Source of the DNA: Phialocephala subalpina
Taxonomy: Eukaryota; Ascomycota; Leotiomycetes; Helotiales; Mollisiaceae
Assembly (NCBI GenBank): GCA_900073065.1
Contig: FJOG01000061.1
Location: 125,333-139,179 of the forward strand
Direction: 5' to 3'
Length of the DNA: 13,847 nucleotides
This document shows positions 1-8,329 of this stretch, one piece after another (position 1 is the stretch's first letter; every line of letters starts with the position of its first letter). The position numbers were made by a program, and so were the translations under genes. Under the pieces are notes generated by a model. The model was not told the DNA's origin. It saw nothing but the letters and a program-made list of their open reading frames with translations, and made no database searches.

Positions 1-264
1 GTAATTATTTTCTTTAATATTATATAAAAAGAAAAATCTTTAATAAATTAATCAAAGAATTATATTTAGTATTTTTATTTAAATTTAGAAAAATTAATTA
101 AAAAAATTTTAATATAATTTTTTTTAAAAAAAATTATTTTAGTTTTTATAATAAATAATAAATAAATAAGAAATATTTAATAAAATCTTTTTATAATAAT
201 TTTAAATTTTAATAAATTAAATTTTTATATATTAAAAATATAAAATAAATTTCTTTTAATAATT
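1..264. other. A+T-rich gene-free flank (RIP-degraded target DNA)
   Basis: This stretch is almost entirely A and T, with long A and T runs and very few G or C, and I see no coding potential, RNA gene or recognisable repeat in it. Together with 13030-13075 it formed one continuous piece before the outer element inserted. The composition matches the heavily mutated copy at 13076-13847, so it is probably older repeat or intergenic DNA worn down by RIP, but its origin cannot be read. Confidence 0.6.
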
Positions 265-269
265 ATATA
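265..269. repeat. Left target-site duplication of outer element (ATATA)
   Basis: ATATA lies directly outside the left LTR of the outer element and recurs directly outside the right LTR at 13025-13029. Five base pairs is the usual duplication length for copia integrases. The sequence is low-complexity, so the match alone is weak; it gains weight because both LTR ends were placed independently. Confidence 0.7.
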
Positions 270-478
270 TGTTAATATTACTAGGGATATTAATTTATAT
301 ATAAAAAAATTAGAAACGAAATATAATAAGATTATATTATTATATTCGTTGAGTTATAAATAATTAGAAGTAAGAGCATAAAATTAAAGAGTTATATCCT
401 CCAACTTTGCGCGTTCTCACGCTAGTCCTAATGCAGCCTAGCGTCGCACGTGATCACGTGCTTACTCTTATACCCATA
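270..478 (-). repeat. 3' LTR of outer element
   Basis: This 209-bp repeat matches 12816-13024 without gaps. It starts TGTTA on the plus strand and ends CCCATA, a TG...CA end altered by one CpA-to-TpA change. About 17 transitions and no transversions separate the two copies. Sixteen fall in 270-383; the remaining 95 bp (384-478) differ at only one site. Read in the element's sense, those 95 bp are the first part of the LTR, where U3 promoter sequences normally lie. Confidence 0.93.
446..461. promoter_or_regulatory. 16-bp perfect palindrome with two E-box cores
   Basis: GCACGTGATCACGTGC is a perfect inverted repeat containing CACGTG twice, the core bound by bHLH factors. It lies near the start of U3 of the outer LTR and is unchanged in the other LTR (12992-13007). 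A role in driving element transcription is inference from position and symmetry. Confidence 0.5.
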
Positions 479-495
479 CTGGTATTTCTTTCTTT
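479..495 (-). other. Candidate polypurine tract of outer element
   Basis: On the minus strand this reads AAAGAAAGAAATACCAG and abuts the 3' LTR. The inner element has AAAGAAAGAATTATTAG in the same place (11977-11993), 14 of 17 bases alike. In LTR elements the plus-strand primer is a purine-rich tract immediately before the 3' LTR, so position and composition fit, although TACCAG is not purely purine. Confidence 0.55.
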
Positions 496-731
496 ATAAC
501 AAAAACAAAAACCAGTTTTCTAGAGAAATAAACGCAATTATCCTCTACTCTTACCATATACCGTTAATACGTAAGACTTGCTGATTTTCTAGTAATCGCC
601 TGAAATATCAGGCTAAAAGAGGGGGATTTCCCCCATTTTTGGCCTTATCGGTCAAATAGTTATAACTCCAAAACGCAACGCGTAAATCACTTTTCCACTT
701 TTCTTTGTCTTTTTCTCTATTTCTCTCCGCT
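496..731 (-). other. 3' UTR of outer element
   Basis: This segment lies between the gag-pol stop and the purine-rich tract. It contains the hairpin pair at 598-634. The plus strand is pyrimidine-rich at about 690-760, so the transcript would be purine-rich just around the stop. It keeps more CpA/TpG and GC than the coding region beyond about 840, so RIP was lighter here. I see no open frame of note. Confidence 0.7.
598..634 (-). other. Paired hairpins in 3' UTR of outer element
   Basis: Two inverted repeats sit seven bases apart: GCCTGAAATATCAGGC (598-613) and GGGGGATTTCCCCC (621-634). In the element's sense the G/C hairpin comes first, then TCTTTTA, then the CCTGA/TCAGG hairpin. The inner element has the same order and spacing at 11809-11843. 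The function is unknown; an RNA structure for 3' end formation, stability or packaging is possible. Confidence 0.6.
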
Positions 732-734
732 CTA

Positions 735-1310
735 CTCTATTACTCTATTATCCTTTCCTCTCTTAACCCATCCTTCCATTTTCACCATAAGGCAATTAAT
801 ATTTAGGAACTTTTCTAGAGTCTTATTAAATACTAACTTCGTTATAATATCGATTATATTATCTTGCCTATTAATCCACCGAATCTCCTATAACTCCCTA
901 CGCTCATACGATTAACGTAAAGCCATAATATTAATTATTAAACGCTTTTCCTTAGTAATACCTAGTTTAATCAAATACTCATATAAAAAATAAGAGTTAA
1001 TATATACGATAATAAGAATAATAAGAAATCTAAGTTATTCCGTGATCATATTAATAATAATACCAATAGTAATAATTATATTTACTCTTCTTACTAAACT
1101 ATATATCTCAAAAGCTAATATATTCCTAATTACGCGTTTGTTTTTCGTTAAGCTCTAGTATATAAAGTTGCCCTTAAGTTCAAATTCCTTACCGTCCGAT
1201 CGAGTCGATTTATTCGCAAGAATGATTCTATATCTAATCTAAGAGCTAAAATCTTTGTTATTTGCGAATAATCTATCGACGAAAATAAATAACTTAGCTA
1301 TAAATAATTA
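735..1310 (-). pseudogene. RNase H domain remnant of outer element
   Basis: Translation in the gag-pol frame gives FVDRLFANN and DFSS near 1240-1285, then KEKRLIINIMALR (about 915-953), SYERRE and the terminal EGWVKRGKDN. This is the C-terminal RNase H pattern of fungal copia polyproteins, and the inner element has nearly the same string at its own end. The enzyme would remove RNA from the RNA:DNA hybrid during reverse transcription. The first acidic residue (FVD) is intact, but stops such as the one before SYERRE make the domain dead. Confidence 0.85.
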
Positions 1311-2150
1311 GAAAAGGATATATATTATACTTTTATTTATATTATCAATTTGCTATTTAAGTCTTTTATTAAGAGTAGTAACTTTTTCCTTAGTCGGGTC
1401 TTAATACTAAGCAATAATAAATAAATCAAAAATTGTTTCTAATTGGCAAATAATAATAATATATATTCTTTTAGCGCGTTATTCTTTATAATTAGCCTAA
1501 AAATTAACAGATTTAATATTAACCAACTTAAGTTTCTTACTTTGCTCCTTTTATCTTAGCTCGATTATATTTCCATGCTAAGACAAAACATATCTATTAA
1601 AGATTAATAGTATATCCGGAGTTAAGATTTCCTTGGGTTTAACCAAAAATTTAGTTTTCTTGAGCTCGTTTTCCTTAAGGGCAAAAAATAATCCGTTTAC
1701 CAAAATAAGAGTATTATTTGTTTATATGCTAATAACGCCGAATATATCCTTCGTAATTATAATTAAGAAATAGGGGTTATATATCAATATAATTATAAAT
1801 AATTTCTCCTTATAATACTTATAATACGTAGTCCATTAATAGGTTCCGGCTTCCGTAATATTATATAAGGGCTTTAAGATAATTATAATAATATTAGGTA
1901 AATATAAATAATATATCTCCTTTAGTAATTATACTAATATAAGTTATTAGAGGTTTATCACAAATTAAGTATAAGTTTAAATAATATCTCGAATCCCTAG
2001 TTTAATTTTCTTACTTAGAAATTAAGTTAAAATAAATACTAATATTATAATAACTCGCTAATTAGCTCGTTAGATTATCGGAGATTATATAAGAATCATT
2101 TGCTTTCCCTTATTATTATAGCCTTAAATTATAAGTCTTGATTTCTTATA
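1311..2150 (-). pseudogene. Reverse transcriptase domain remnant of outer element
   Basis: In frame one reads GKQMILI, SPII and RAN (about 2110), then the catalytic block FGVISI-stop-TNNTLIL at about 1735-1700. In the inner copy the block reads MQTDDILIL. The two active-site aspartates are therefore both asparagine here (AAT at 1718-1716 and 1715-1713) and the glutamine before them is a stop (1724-1722), all explicable as G-to-A or C-to-T changes. Downstream, ETIFDL and LNKRLK match the same region of the inner element. Polymerase activity is impossible. Confidence 0.88.
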
Positions 2151-2699
2151 TAAACTATTCGTAGTTTTGCCTTTAACCTCGTTGATTAATCTCAAATTAA
2201 AGATACGAACTCTAGTATACTTGATATAATTAAGCTTCATGAGGTTAAATACCCCTCCGGTAATAAGACCGTTTATTTCCTTTTTTTAAGAAGCTTCAAA
2301 TGGATATCCGGGGGTGGTAATTATACCCTCCCGACGTAATTTCAAAGTTAACTCCATATTAGACTTCTTTTTGTTTATCATAAAAAACATAGATAATATG
2401 CCTTTATCTTTAATAATAGCCATAAAAATATTATCAAAGTCCTTATTATTTACGTTTTTAGCGTAATAATAATAGACTTTATTTCGTGATCCCTTAGGTT
2501 TACCTTGATCGCGGCGCTAAATTAGCTTATTTTACTCGATTGGCTTTTCATGGTTTGGATTATCCTTATTTATATCGTTTGACAGGGAAACTCGAGGGGT
2601 AAAATTATTAATAATTAACTGCTTATTATCGTTTTACTCCTTATAATATAACTTAATTATTATTAATCGGAAATTCGTTAGTTTATAAGGCATATTAAT
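2151..2699 (-). pseudogene. Integrase-to-RT linker region of outer element
   Basis: This part of the gag-pol frame lies between the integrase core and the reverse transcriptase. Copia integrases have a variable C-terminal tail here, and the inner element has a comparable stretch (9561-10203). I recognise no conserved motif, and the plus-strand sequence is heavily interrupted by stops in the coding frame. It is assigned by position alone. Confidence 0.6.
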
Positions 2700-3580
2700 A
2701 GTATAAGTTTTATTATTCGTATTTAATAACTTATATAAACTATTTTATCCTCCCTTCTCGCGCTAAACGCGTACGTTAAACATGATTAGTAATCCTAGAG
2801 TAATCGTAATATTTGGCCTATTTCTTATGGTTAGCGCGTTTATAACCTGTCGTTTAGCGTAAAGGCATTAGACTTCCTTAGTAATTACGCGGATTGCCTT
2901 AACTCTCTTAATAACTAATAATAATAATGCGTTTTTACTAGTTATTCTAAGGTAAGCCCCAAAGACTAATAAAATTAATATAAGTTCATTAGGTCTAACT
3001 AAATCGTTAACGGCCTTAATTATTATTTGTAAAACCAGGTCCTTATTAATTTGTTCACGAATTAACTTATCGCGAATAATCTCGTAAGCTTATTATAACA
3101 AAGCATAATATCTCTTTACTTTTCCCACGTTATTATAAGCTTTAATAGGAACTTCCTTAATTTTGATTGCCATGGATTTAGCGTATTATTAGAATTCTAT
3201 TAATGAAAAGTTCTTCTTAGCGTTATATATAATATAATCAAATAGTCCTTAATATATATTAATCTAATATATACGCAGAATATTTTATGCCTCTCTCGCA
3301 AATATATCCTTAAGAAATCGGGTTACTTGAAATATTATAAACGAGTTTACTACTTATAAAATTAATTTACCATCCAAGTATAAGATGTCAATAATAACTA
3401 AATAATTAAATTCGTGGTTATTTTGCAAAATAAACTTAAATTTTCCCGGAGATTTATTATATATCTGGCAATAATAATAATACTTAATAAGATACTCAAT
3501 ATACTTGGCATTTACCTTATAATTAACTCGCTAAAAGACTCTTAATAATCATCGAATTAATAAATAACCAAAACGTCGAT
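2700..3580 (-). pseudogene. Integrase domain remnant of outer element
   Basis: The frame reads LYRRFGYL (about 3570), a zinc-binding region with YYYCQ where HHCQ is usual, PGKFKF, then the core. The first catalytic residue survives in IIDILYLDGK (Asp codon 3389-3387). The second is changed in IYNAKKNF (HDAG-type motif, Asp to Asn, codon 3224-3222), and the third in GKVKRYYALL (VERYH-type motif, Glu to Lys, codon 3116-3114). The spacings are D-x54-D-x35-E, exactly as in the inner element. Integrase would insert the cDNA into the genome; with two of three catalytic residues lost this one could not. Confidence 0.9.
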
Positions 3581-3689
3581 ATAATTAGCGTAATTTAACT
3601 TTAGTAAAATAACTCTAAATTATATTTTATTCGTATTAATATAATAATATCCACGGGTAGCCCTATTTATATATAATCAGAATAACTTT

Positions 3690-3990
3690 ATTTCTTTAAA
3701 TCAAAATATTCTCTAAGTTATCGAGCTTTATACTTATCTTATTTATATCTTAAATACAAAACAAGAAAGGCATATTTATAGGGATAATATAAAAGATAAT
3801 AACTCCTAATAGAATATCAACTCGAATAATTCCTTAAAATATAATAATACCTTTATCAAATCGAATCTTATAAGCGCCAATTATAATAATATCTAACTAT
3901 ACGCTAGTATTAATCTTTCGTAAAGCTATAAACTATAATTAGCTAATAATTAATATTCTAATAGCTTTATTATCAAGTATAATTCCTTAG
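3690..3990 (-). pseudogene. Aspartic protease remnant of outer element
   Basis: The active-site block reads ILDNKAI, where retropepsins have a D-S/T-G-A core. The aspartate is kept (codon 3974-3972), but Ser to Asn and Gly to Lys follow from AGT-to-AAT and GGA-to-AAA transitions. Further on, MPFLFC and DINK correspond to PFLLC-x-x-DMD in fungal copia proteins and to SFLFCFRDIN in the inner element. The enzyme would cut the polyprotein; this one is dead. Confidence 0.8.
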
Positions 3991-4349
3991 AAAACCTCTG
4001 ATAAATATTAGTCCTCGAACGTAAAAACTAAATATTAATCCGGTCTAAATACTAATTATTAGAATAACGTTAAAATATAAAAGATATCCTTTCTTATAAT
4101 TATATAATAAGTAAATTAATCATTAAAAATAATAATAATTTGCGTATTATTAATTTCTCCAAGTTTCATAACGTAATTATTATATTTGTCCTTTATTTCC
4201 ATGTTTATAAGTAGCTAATTTAGCTTTATTTATCTCTTATCCTCTAAACCTTTTATACCCTTATATTAAGCGAAAAAGCTCTAATAATACGCAGGCGTAA
4301 TATCGTAATTTACTTTATACTAAGATTATTATCGAAATCAATTAAAAGC

Positions 4350-4415
4350 TTAATATTACTTTTTTATTAAGTATTTTATTAATTAGTATCCCGGCTTATT
4401 ATAAATATAATACTT
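4350..4415 (-). pseudogene. Gag zinc-knuckle remnant of outer element
   Basis: In the gag-pol frame this reads KYYIYNKPGY followed by a stop. The inner copy reads KCFICKKPNC at the same point, so each cysteine position is now tyrosine (TGT to TAT, a G-to-A change). The knuckle would bind RNA in the nucleocapsid part of Gag. Confidence 0.8.
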
Positions 4416-5915
4416 CTTTTGGTATAAAGCCAAACCTCTTTAATATTTACGTTTTTCCCGATATTTACCGCGAGAGTTTCCTTTACCTTATTATTCTCTT
4501 TTGCCTTATCCTCTTTTATCTTTGTTATATCGTTTATATATTCGATTAATCCAAAGTTACTCCGGGTTATTATTATTATCATTATCTTAGTTTTTACTAA
4601 TAGTATCTAAGTTATATTATTATATCTCTCGTAAATATATCGCAATACTAATTGCCAATTATAGCTTAGCGTAAATACCCTTGAACGTAATAGCGAGCTT
4701 ATAAAGTGCTAAATTATATTCCTTAACTCCGCGGCAAGCGCTAATAACTTAGTCTCGGAGGTTATATTCTTTTTGGTACTTGCCGAATAAGCCCATTTGA
4801 ATCTTTTAAAGTTTATTAAAGAGTATTTAAAAATACTTTAACTTAGTCTTTAACGGGTTACTTTTAACGATTCATAATAACGTAATTTCTCTTTATATCG
4901 ATATATATAATTATCGATTTTCTTTTATCTCGAAATATTTCTTAATTATATTTATTATTAATTTAAAGTTAAGGTTTCTTCTTATAATATAATTATAATA
5001 ATAAATACTCGCGCGGCTTTTTAATATAATCGAAAATGCCTTATCGAATTAATCCTTTAATAGTTCGATTTTATTATAATAATTATAAAAGACTTGTAAT
5101 TTATTATCAAAGAAATCGTATAACTCTCTATTATATCTCTTATCCTTGGGGTAAACCTTCATTAAGTTTATAATCAATTTGGTCGTCGAGCTCGATTGGT
5201 CCGATTATTAATCCGAGTAAAGGTTTTCGTATAGGGGGTTTCCGGTCAATGGGATATTATTTATCTTATTTTGCTGGGGTTATATTTAATCTTGTTTTTG
5301 TTTCTTTTGAAGTTAAATATTCGTACCCGTTATTATCTCGGTAATAATAAGTATAATTAGGTCTCTAATAATTAAGTTTATCGCGTTTTATTTGGTAGTT
5401 ACTTATTAATCTAATTATTATTAAGGTGCTTATTATAATATAAATAGTTAACTCAAAGTATTTAAAAGTAACGATTAATTTTATCGTGAGTAAAAGTTAC
5501 TACGATTTCTTAATTAATCGTTAATCTCTTGCGTAATTTACTCATGGAATTCCTTTGAGTTAATAACTCGGATAAAGTTCTTAGTAATTAACGCTTTATC
5601 TCTTAGCACCTAGTATTTATATATATATAAGAAGTTATATAAATAACGAATAAGATCAGGGTTAGCCAAACGAAAGATCTCTATTATTTATCCTATGAAA
5701 TCTTCCTTAAAAACTTCTTATAAGTTATAGTTTGTGTATTTTTCTTTCTTATAGATATTAAGACGGCGTATAATAAATCCGTTAATATTTTCCTCGTTTT
5801 GGTCGTTTTTATTCGTAGGGTTAAATTACTTTCCCTATTTATCTTTATTATAAGGGAAATTTTTCTTCGATATATTCGCTATTTTGAAATATAATTTAGT
5901 GTTAATTAAAAAGAG
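4416..5915 (-). pseudogene. gag (capsid) region of outer element
   Basis: The capsid core runs from about 5150 to 4640 and reads LMKVY, KLQVFYNYYNK, KAFSIILKSRA, YYYNYI, YFEIKENR, REITLL, then SACRGVKEYNLALYK near 4720. The inner gag matches block by block (LMKIY, FIRVFKDLY, NAFLIMLISEA, FYYQKL, NFKTEER). This is the fungal copia Gag that packs element RNA into virus-like particles. The N-terminal part (5200-5915) is readable but divergent, for example FIIRRLNIYKKEKYTN near 5760. In-frame stops occur throughout. Confidence 0.85.
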
Positions 5916-5920
5916 GTTTA
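5916..5920. repeat. Left target-site duplication of inner element (GTTTA)
   Basis: GTTTA directly precedes the inner 5' LTR and recurs directly after the inner 3' LTR at 12232-12236. The pair proves that the inner element arrived by integration into the outer element. Confidence 0.93.
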
Positions 5921-5951
5921 TGTCGGTATAATCATGTGATCGCTTAGCGAT

Positions 5952-5995
5952 GGGATGGAGGGGCGGATTCAGGGATGGATGGAGGGGTGGAGCTT
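5952..5995 (+). promoter_or_regulatory. G-rich tract with G-quadruplex potential
   Basis: The sense strand carries closely spaced G runs (GGG, GG, GGGG, GG, GGG, GG, GG, GGGG, GG) with one- to four-base gaps. The 3' LTR copy (12025-12066) still has three GGGG runs. Placed upstream of the TATA-like site, it could be a promoter element. Folding is a guess from run spacing. Confidence 0.4.
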
Positions 5996-6040
5996 TGATC
6001 TCCATCACCCTAGCAACTATTGTCTTAGTATTATTTCCTT

Positions 6041-6054
6041 AATTATATAGATAA
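6041..6054 (+). promoter_or_regulatory. TATA-like site in inner LTR
   Basis: AATTATATAGATAA lies mid-LTR and is identical in the 3' LTR (12114-12127). Position in the LTR fits a core promoter for full-length element RNA. In such A+T-rich DNA the motif alone is weak. Confidence 0.35.
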
Positions 6055-6059
6055 TTAGG

Positions 6060-6080
6060 TGCCCCTTTTGGAAAAGGGCA
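6060..6080 (+). other. LTR hairpin just downstream of TATA-like site
   Basis: TGCCCC, TTTTGGAAAA and GGGCA form a short inverted repeat. The 3' LTR copy (12133-12153) reads TGCCCCTTCTAGAAAGGGGTA and can still pair over about eight positions. It lies where the R region of the transcript would begin, so it could be an RNA hairpin at the element's ends. Confidence 0.4.
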
Positions 6081-6158
6081 AACAAACGAGACAAAATATA
6101 TTTATTAATACCAAACTAAGATCTTAGTGTTTAATAATAACCCCCGGACGTTTTAATA

Positions 6159-6172
6159 CTAATTAGTGGTTA
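6159..6172 (+). other. Candidate primer-binding site of inner element
   Basis: CTAATTAGTGGTTA starts at the first base after the 5' LTR. The outer element has CTAATTAGTAGTTA at the identical place on its own strand (12815-12802), one transition apart, though the LTRs are unrelated. Shared sequence directly after the LTR is what a common tRNA primer would leave. I cannot name the tRNA; a TGG occurs eight bases in, as in sites that pair with a CCA end. Confidence 0.5.
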
Positions 6173-6289
6173 ACCTAATCGTTCGATCACAAAGTAGCTA
6201 AGTTACTTACGAAGAGGCAGCAATTAAATAAAATCGATCGAAAGGAAAAGGCCAGATTACATGTAATTTATAGTTTCAACTGGACGTGA
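6173..6289 (+). other. 5' UTR of inner element
   Basis: This is leader sequence between the candidate primer-binding site and the start of readable gag frame. No start codon can be fixed: the gag-pol frame has a TGA at 6287-6289, so the real start lies after it or was lost by mutation. Confidence 0.4.
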
Positions 6290-7936
6290 GAAAGAGTAAC
6301 TTTTGCTTATGCTAACAGAGACCCCCAGACCTCCAAAGGATATTAAGATCCTACGCCCGTCTTGTTTTCCGCGCCTAAAACTGGTTAATCTTTTACTCTA
6401 CGCTCTACCGCGTATTTCCAGCGAGTATTTCACTATAGCTTACATAATAATCACTATAAGCCCGATACGAAGACTCGCCGAACCATTATATTTGCCGAGT
6501 AAAATACGATCTAGTAAATTGCTCTTACCGAGTACGACTATACTCCCTCAAAGCACGGTTCTAACCAGGGAGAAGCCCCATTATCGATTTACTTTCCCCT
6601 CGATTCGATATAATACACACGAGACTAAATATAAAGCTTTAAGGCTAAGGGAGATCGGGATTAGGGATTATAAGTGAAATATAAAGAAATATTCCCGGTA
6701 TAAACAGAGGATATATTCGAGACTAAGATAAATAAGGATACGAGAGGAAATTTGCGTAAGGCTTTGCGAATAAGTAGAGTATAAGTGTCGATAAAGCGGT
6801 TTACTAGAGTCTCGAGACTATTAGCAGATATAGCCAACGAGGAAAAACCATTAGACTAGCCAGATAAAGAGGTTCAAATAATAAGCTTAGGGGGAAACTT
6901 TAACTTATAGCGGAACACGCAAAACTTAAAGGCAATAAAAGCGCAATAACAAGTATTTTCAGTAATATTTGTCTTATAATTCATTGAATTCAAGGATAGG
7001 CCACGGCTATTAACCATGTTTACCTTATTATAATACTAGTCGGAGGCCTTACTAACGATATTAGTAAAATATATAATACTTGCAAAATACTTTCTAACGC
7101 CTAAGAAAACGTTATCGCGTAGTTTAACCCCGAGATTTTAATACTTAATAATGATTTTATTGTTATTTATACCATTAAAAGTTAAGAAAATGCTAGAGAT
7201 TCCATTACTTTAATTACCCTAGCTAACGTACGGATCTGGACGAGGACTTGCGACCCTAATGAAAATCTACAATAAGAAACTTAAATACTATAGAGGCGAG
7301 GATTTACTTGATATATTTATTCGAGTGTTTAAGGACTTATATCTTAAGGCAAGCGTCGGATTAGAGGAGTATCGTAACGCGTTCTTAATTATGCTTATTA
7401 GCGAGGCTAACAAGTTTTACTACCAGAAACTCGCTAAGAAAAACTTTTCCTTCGATAAGATAATTAAGATTATAAGATTAAACTTTAAGACCGAGGAGCG
7501 CTGAAACCAAATACTTAATTAGTGGAATATAATTACTCTTATTACGATATAATCTTAGAACCCTGATAAGACGATTCTAAAATGTTTTGAGATCTTAAGA
7601 CGCGAGCTAATCGATAAACAACTTAGTTTACGCGACGAGATATACTCAGAAACTATTATTTGAGACAAGATTTACTACGCTTGCCGAGACGCACCGGAAT
7701 GCCATTACGTACTTCTCAGACTATTAGGAAACTTCTAGTTTGCATATAAAGACATATAAATAGCTTTAGCACTTAGGGCAAAAGTCAAATTAAGCCCTAG
7801 AGTTTACCCGATCAAGAGAAAAACGCGAGACGAAGAAAACGAAATATTCTTAGTAAACCGGAAATATTTTGGGAAAAGTATATAGTATAAAGACCGCTTT
7901 ACTCGTAATGCCCAAGGGACGAGATAAACTAAATAA
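6290..7936 (+). pseudogene. gag (capsid) region of inner element
   Basis: The capsid core from about 7217 reads GRGLATLMKIY, then FIRVFKDLY, EEYRNAFLIMLISEA, FYYQKLAKK and NFKTEER, followed after a stop by NPDKT, YYACRDAPECHYVL (7674-7715) and KRKTRDEENE. The blocks match the outer element's gag and the pattern of fungal copia capsids. The stretch 7259-7504 is open for 81 codons and belongs to the true frame. Upstream, FETKINKDTRGNLRKALR (about 6716-6770) looks coding; 6290-6670 is less certain. Confidence 0.82.
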
Positions 7937-8010
7937 AAGTGTTTTATATGTAAGAAACCGAATTGTTAAAGTACTTAGTATACTCCAGAGGAGAGGCAGA
8001 AGGTATATGC
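7937..8010 (+). pseudogene. Gag zinc-knuckle of inner element
   Basis: The frame reads KCFICKKPNC, a stop, ST, a stop, YTPEERQKVYAVFKR. C-x2-C and the third cysteine are intact; the residue before YTPEER and the histidine position are lost to transitions. Fungal copia Gag proteins have C-x2-C-x4-C-W-S/T...H-T-x-E-E-R here. It would bind the element's RNA. An overlapping open frame at 7869-8060 is out of register and not the gene. Confidence 0.85.
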
Positions 8011-8329
8011 GGTCTTTAAGAGATTACGAGACCCCCCCGATAAAAATACGAATAAAATGATTTAATATATTACTAAATTCGAAGGGCTCGAGCTAAACGT
8101 TATAGAAGATTATGAGCAGTTTGTCGATAAGCTTGCGAAGGCAATTAGCTTTTCGAAAAGCTATATCACATGGTTAGATAACTTCCTTATGATATCTCAC
8201 GGTATAATCGATAAAACTAAGATTATCGAATTATTTAACTAGTAATTAATTTTTTATATGTTCGCGAAGATTATGATATACTTAGTATTACCGATAATAT
8301 ATATAAATGCGGAAATGTTTTTAATTACC

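Larger units (their letters stand above)
732..5915 (-). pseudogene. gag-pol polyprotein of outer element, RIP-inactivated
   Basis: All diagnostic motifs lie in one minus-strand frame: gag core (about 4440-5220), zinc knuckle (4415-4350), protease (about 3974), integrase (3389, 3224, 3116), reverse transcriptase (1718-1713) and an RNase H end matching fungal copia (EGWV near 775). The frame holds over more than 3.6 kb without a detectable indel. It is cut by many in-frame stops, mostly explicable as CAA/CAG or TGG changed by a transition. The likely end is TAG at 732-734. The start codon is not visible: the frame reads back to about 5915, then meets stops across the insertion junction in 12238-12258, so gag probably began near the insertion point. 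Length is about 1,730 codons, normal for fungal copia polyproteins. The product would have been cut by its own protease into capsid, protease, integrase and reverse transcriptase/RNase H. Confidence 0.92.
5921..6158 (+). repeat. 5' LTR of inner element
   Basis: This 238-bp repeat aligns without gaps to 11994-12231. It starts TGTCGG and ends TTTTAATA; the 3' copy starts TATTAG and ends TTCCAATA, so the original ends were TG...CA. I count about 36 differences, all transitions, which is RIP and not ordinary drift. Features inside are a short inverted repeat ATCGCTTAGCGAT (5939-5951), a G-rich tract (5952-5995), a TATA-like site and a hairpin at 6060-6080. Confidence 0.95.

Noticed and set aside
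1..264. Mitochondrial DNA or a centromere, suggested by extreme A+T content
   Set aside because: The neighbouring sequence is RIP-mutated nuclear retrotransposon, and the composition grades into it. Nothing mitochondrial is readable. Centromere identity cannot be judged from sequence alone.
598..634. A rho-independent terminator
   Set aside because: The organism is fungal and the hairpins lie in a retrotransposon 3' UTR; a bacterial terminator does not apply.
4379..4582. A 67-codon minus-strand open frame
   Set aside because: It overlaps the outer gag zinc knuckle in a different register; the true frame reads KYYIYNKPGY across the same bases.
6173..6215. A tRNA-like stretch (CGTTCGATCAC) near the inner primer-binding site
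   Set aside because: Only a T-loop-like string is present; no acceptor or anticodon stems can be drawn around it.
6303..6677. A 124-codon plus-strand open frame in the 5' part of the inner element
   Set aside because: It is out of register with gag-pol, which runs in another frame through the same region with readable strings, and it shows no known domain. The region is less mutated, so a long chance frame is not surprising. It is the one short frame I would not exclude entirely.
7869..8060. A 63-codon plus-strand open frame
   Set aside because: It is a frame-shifted shadow of the inner zinc-knuckle region, whose true frame gives KCFICKKPNC.
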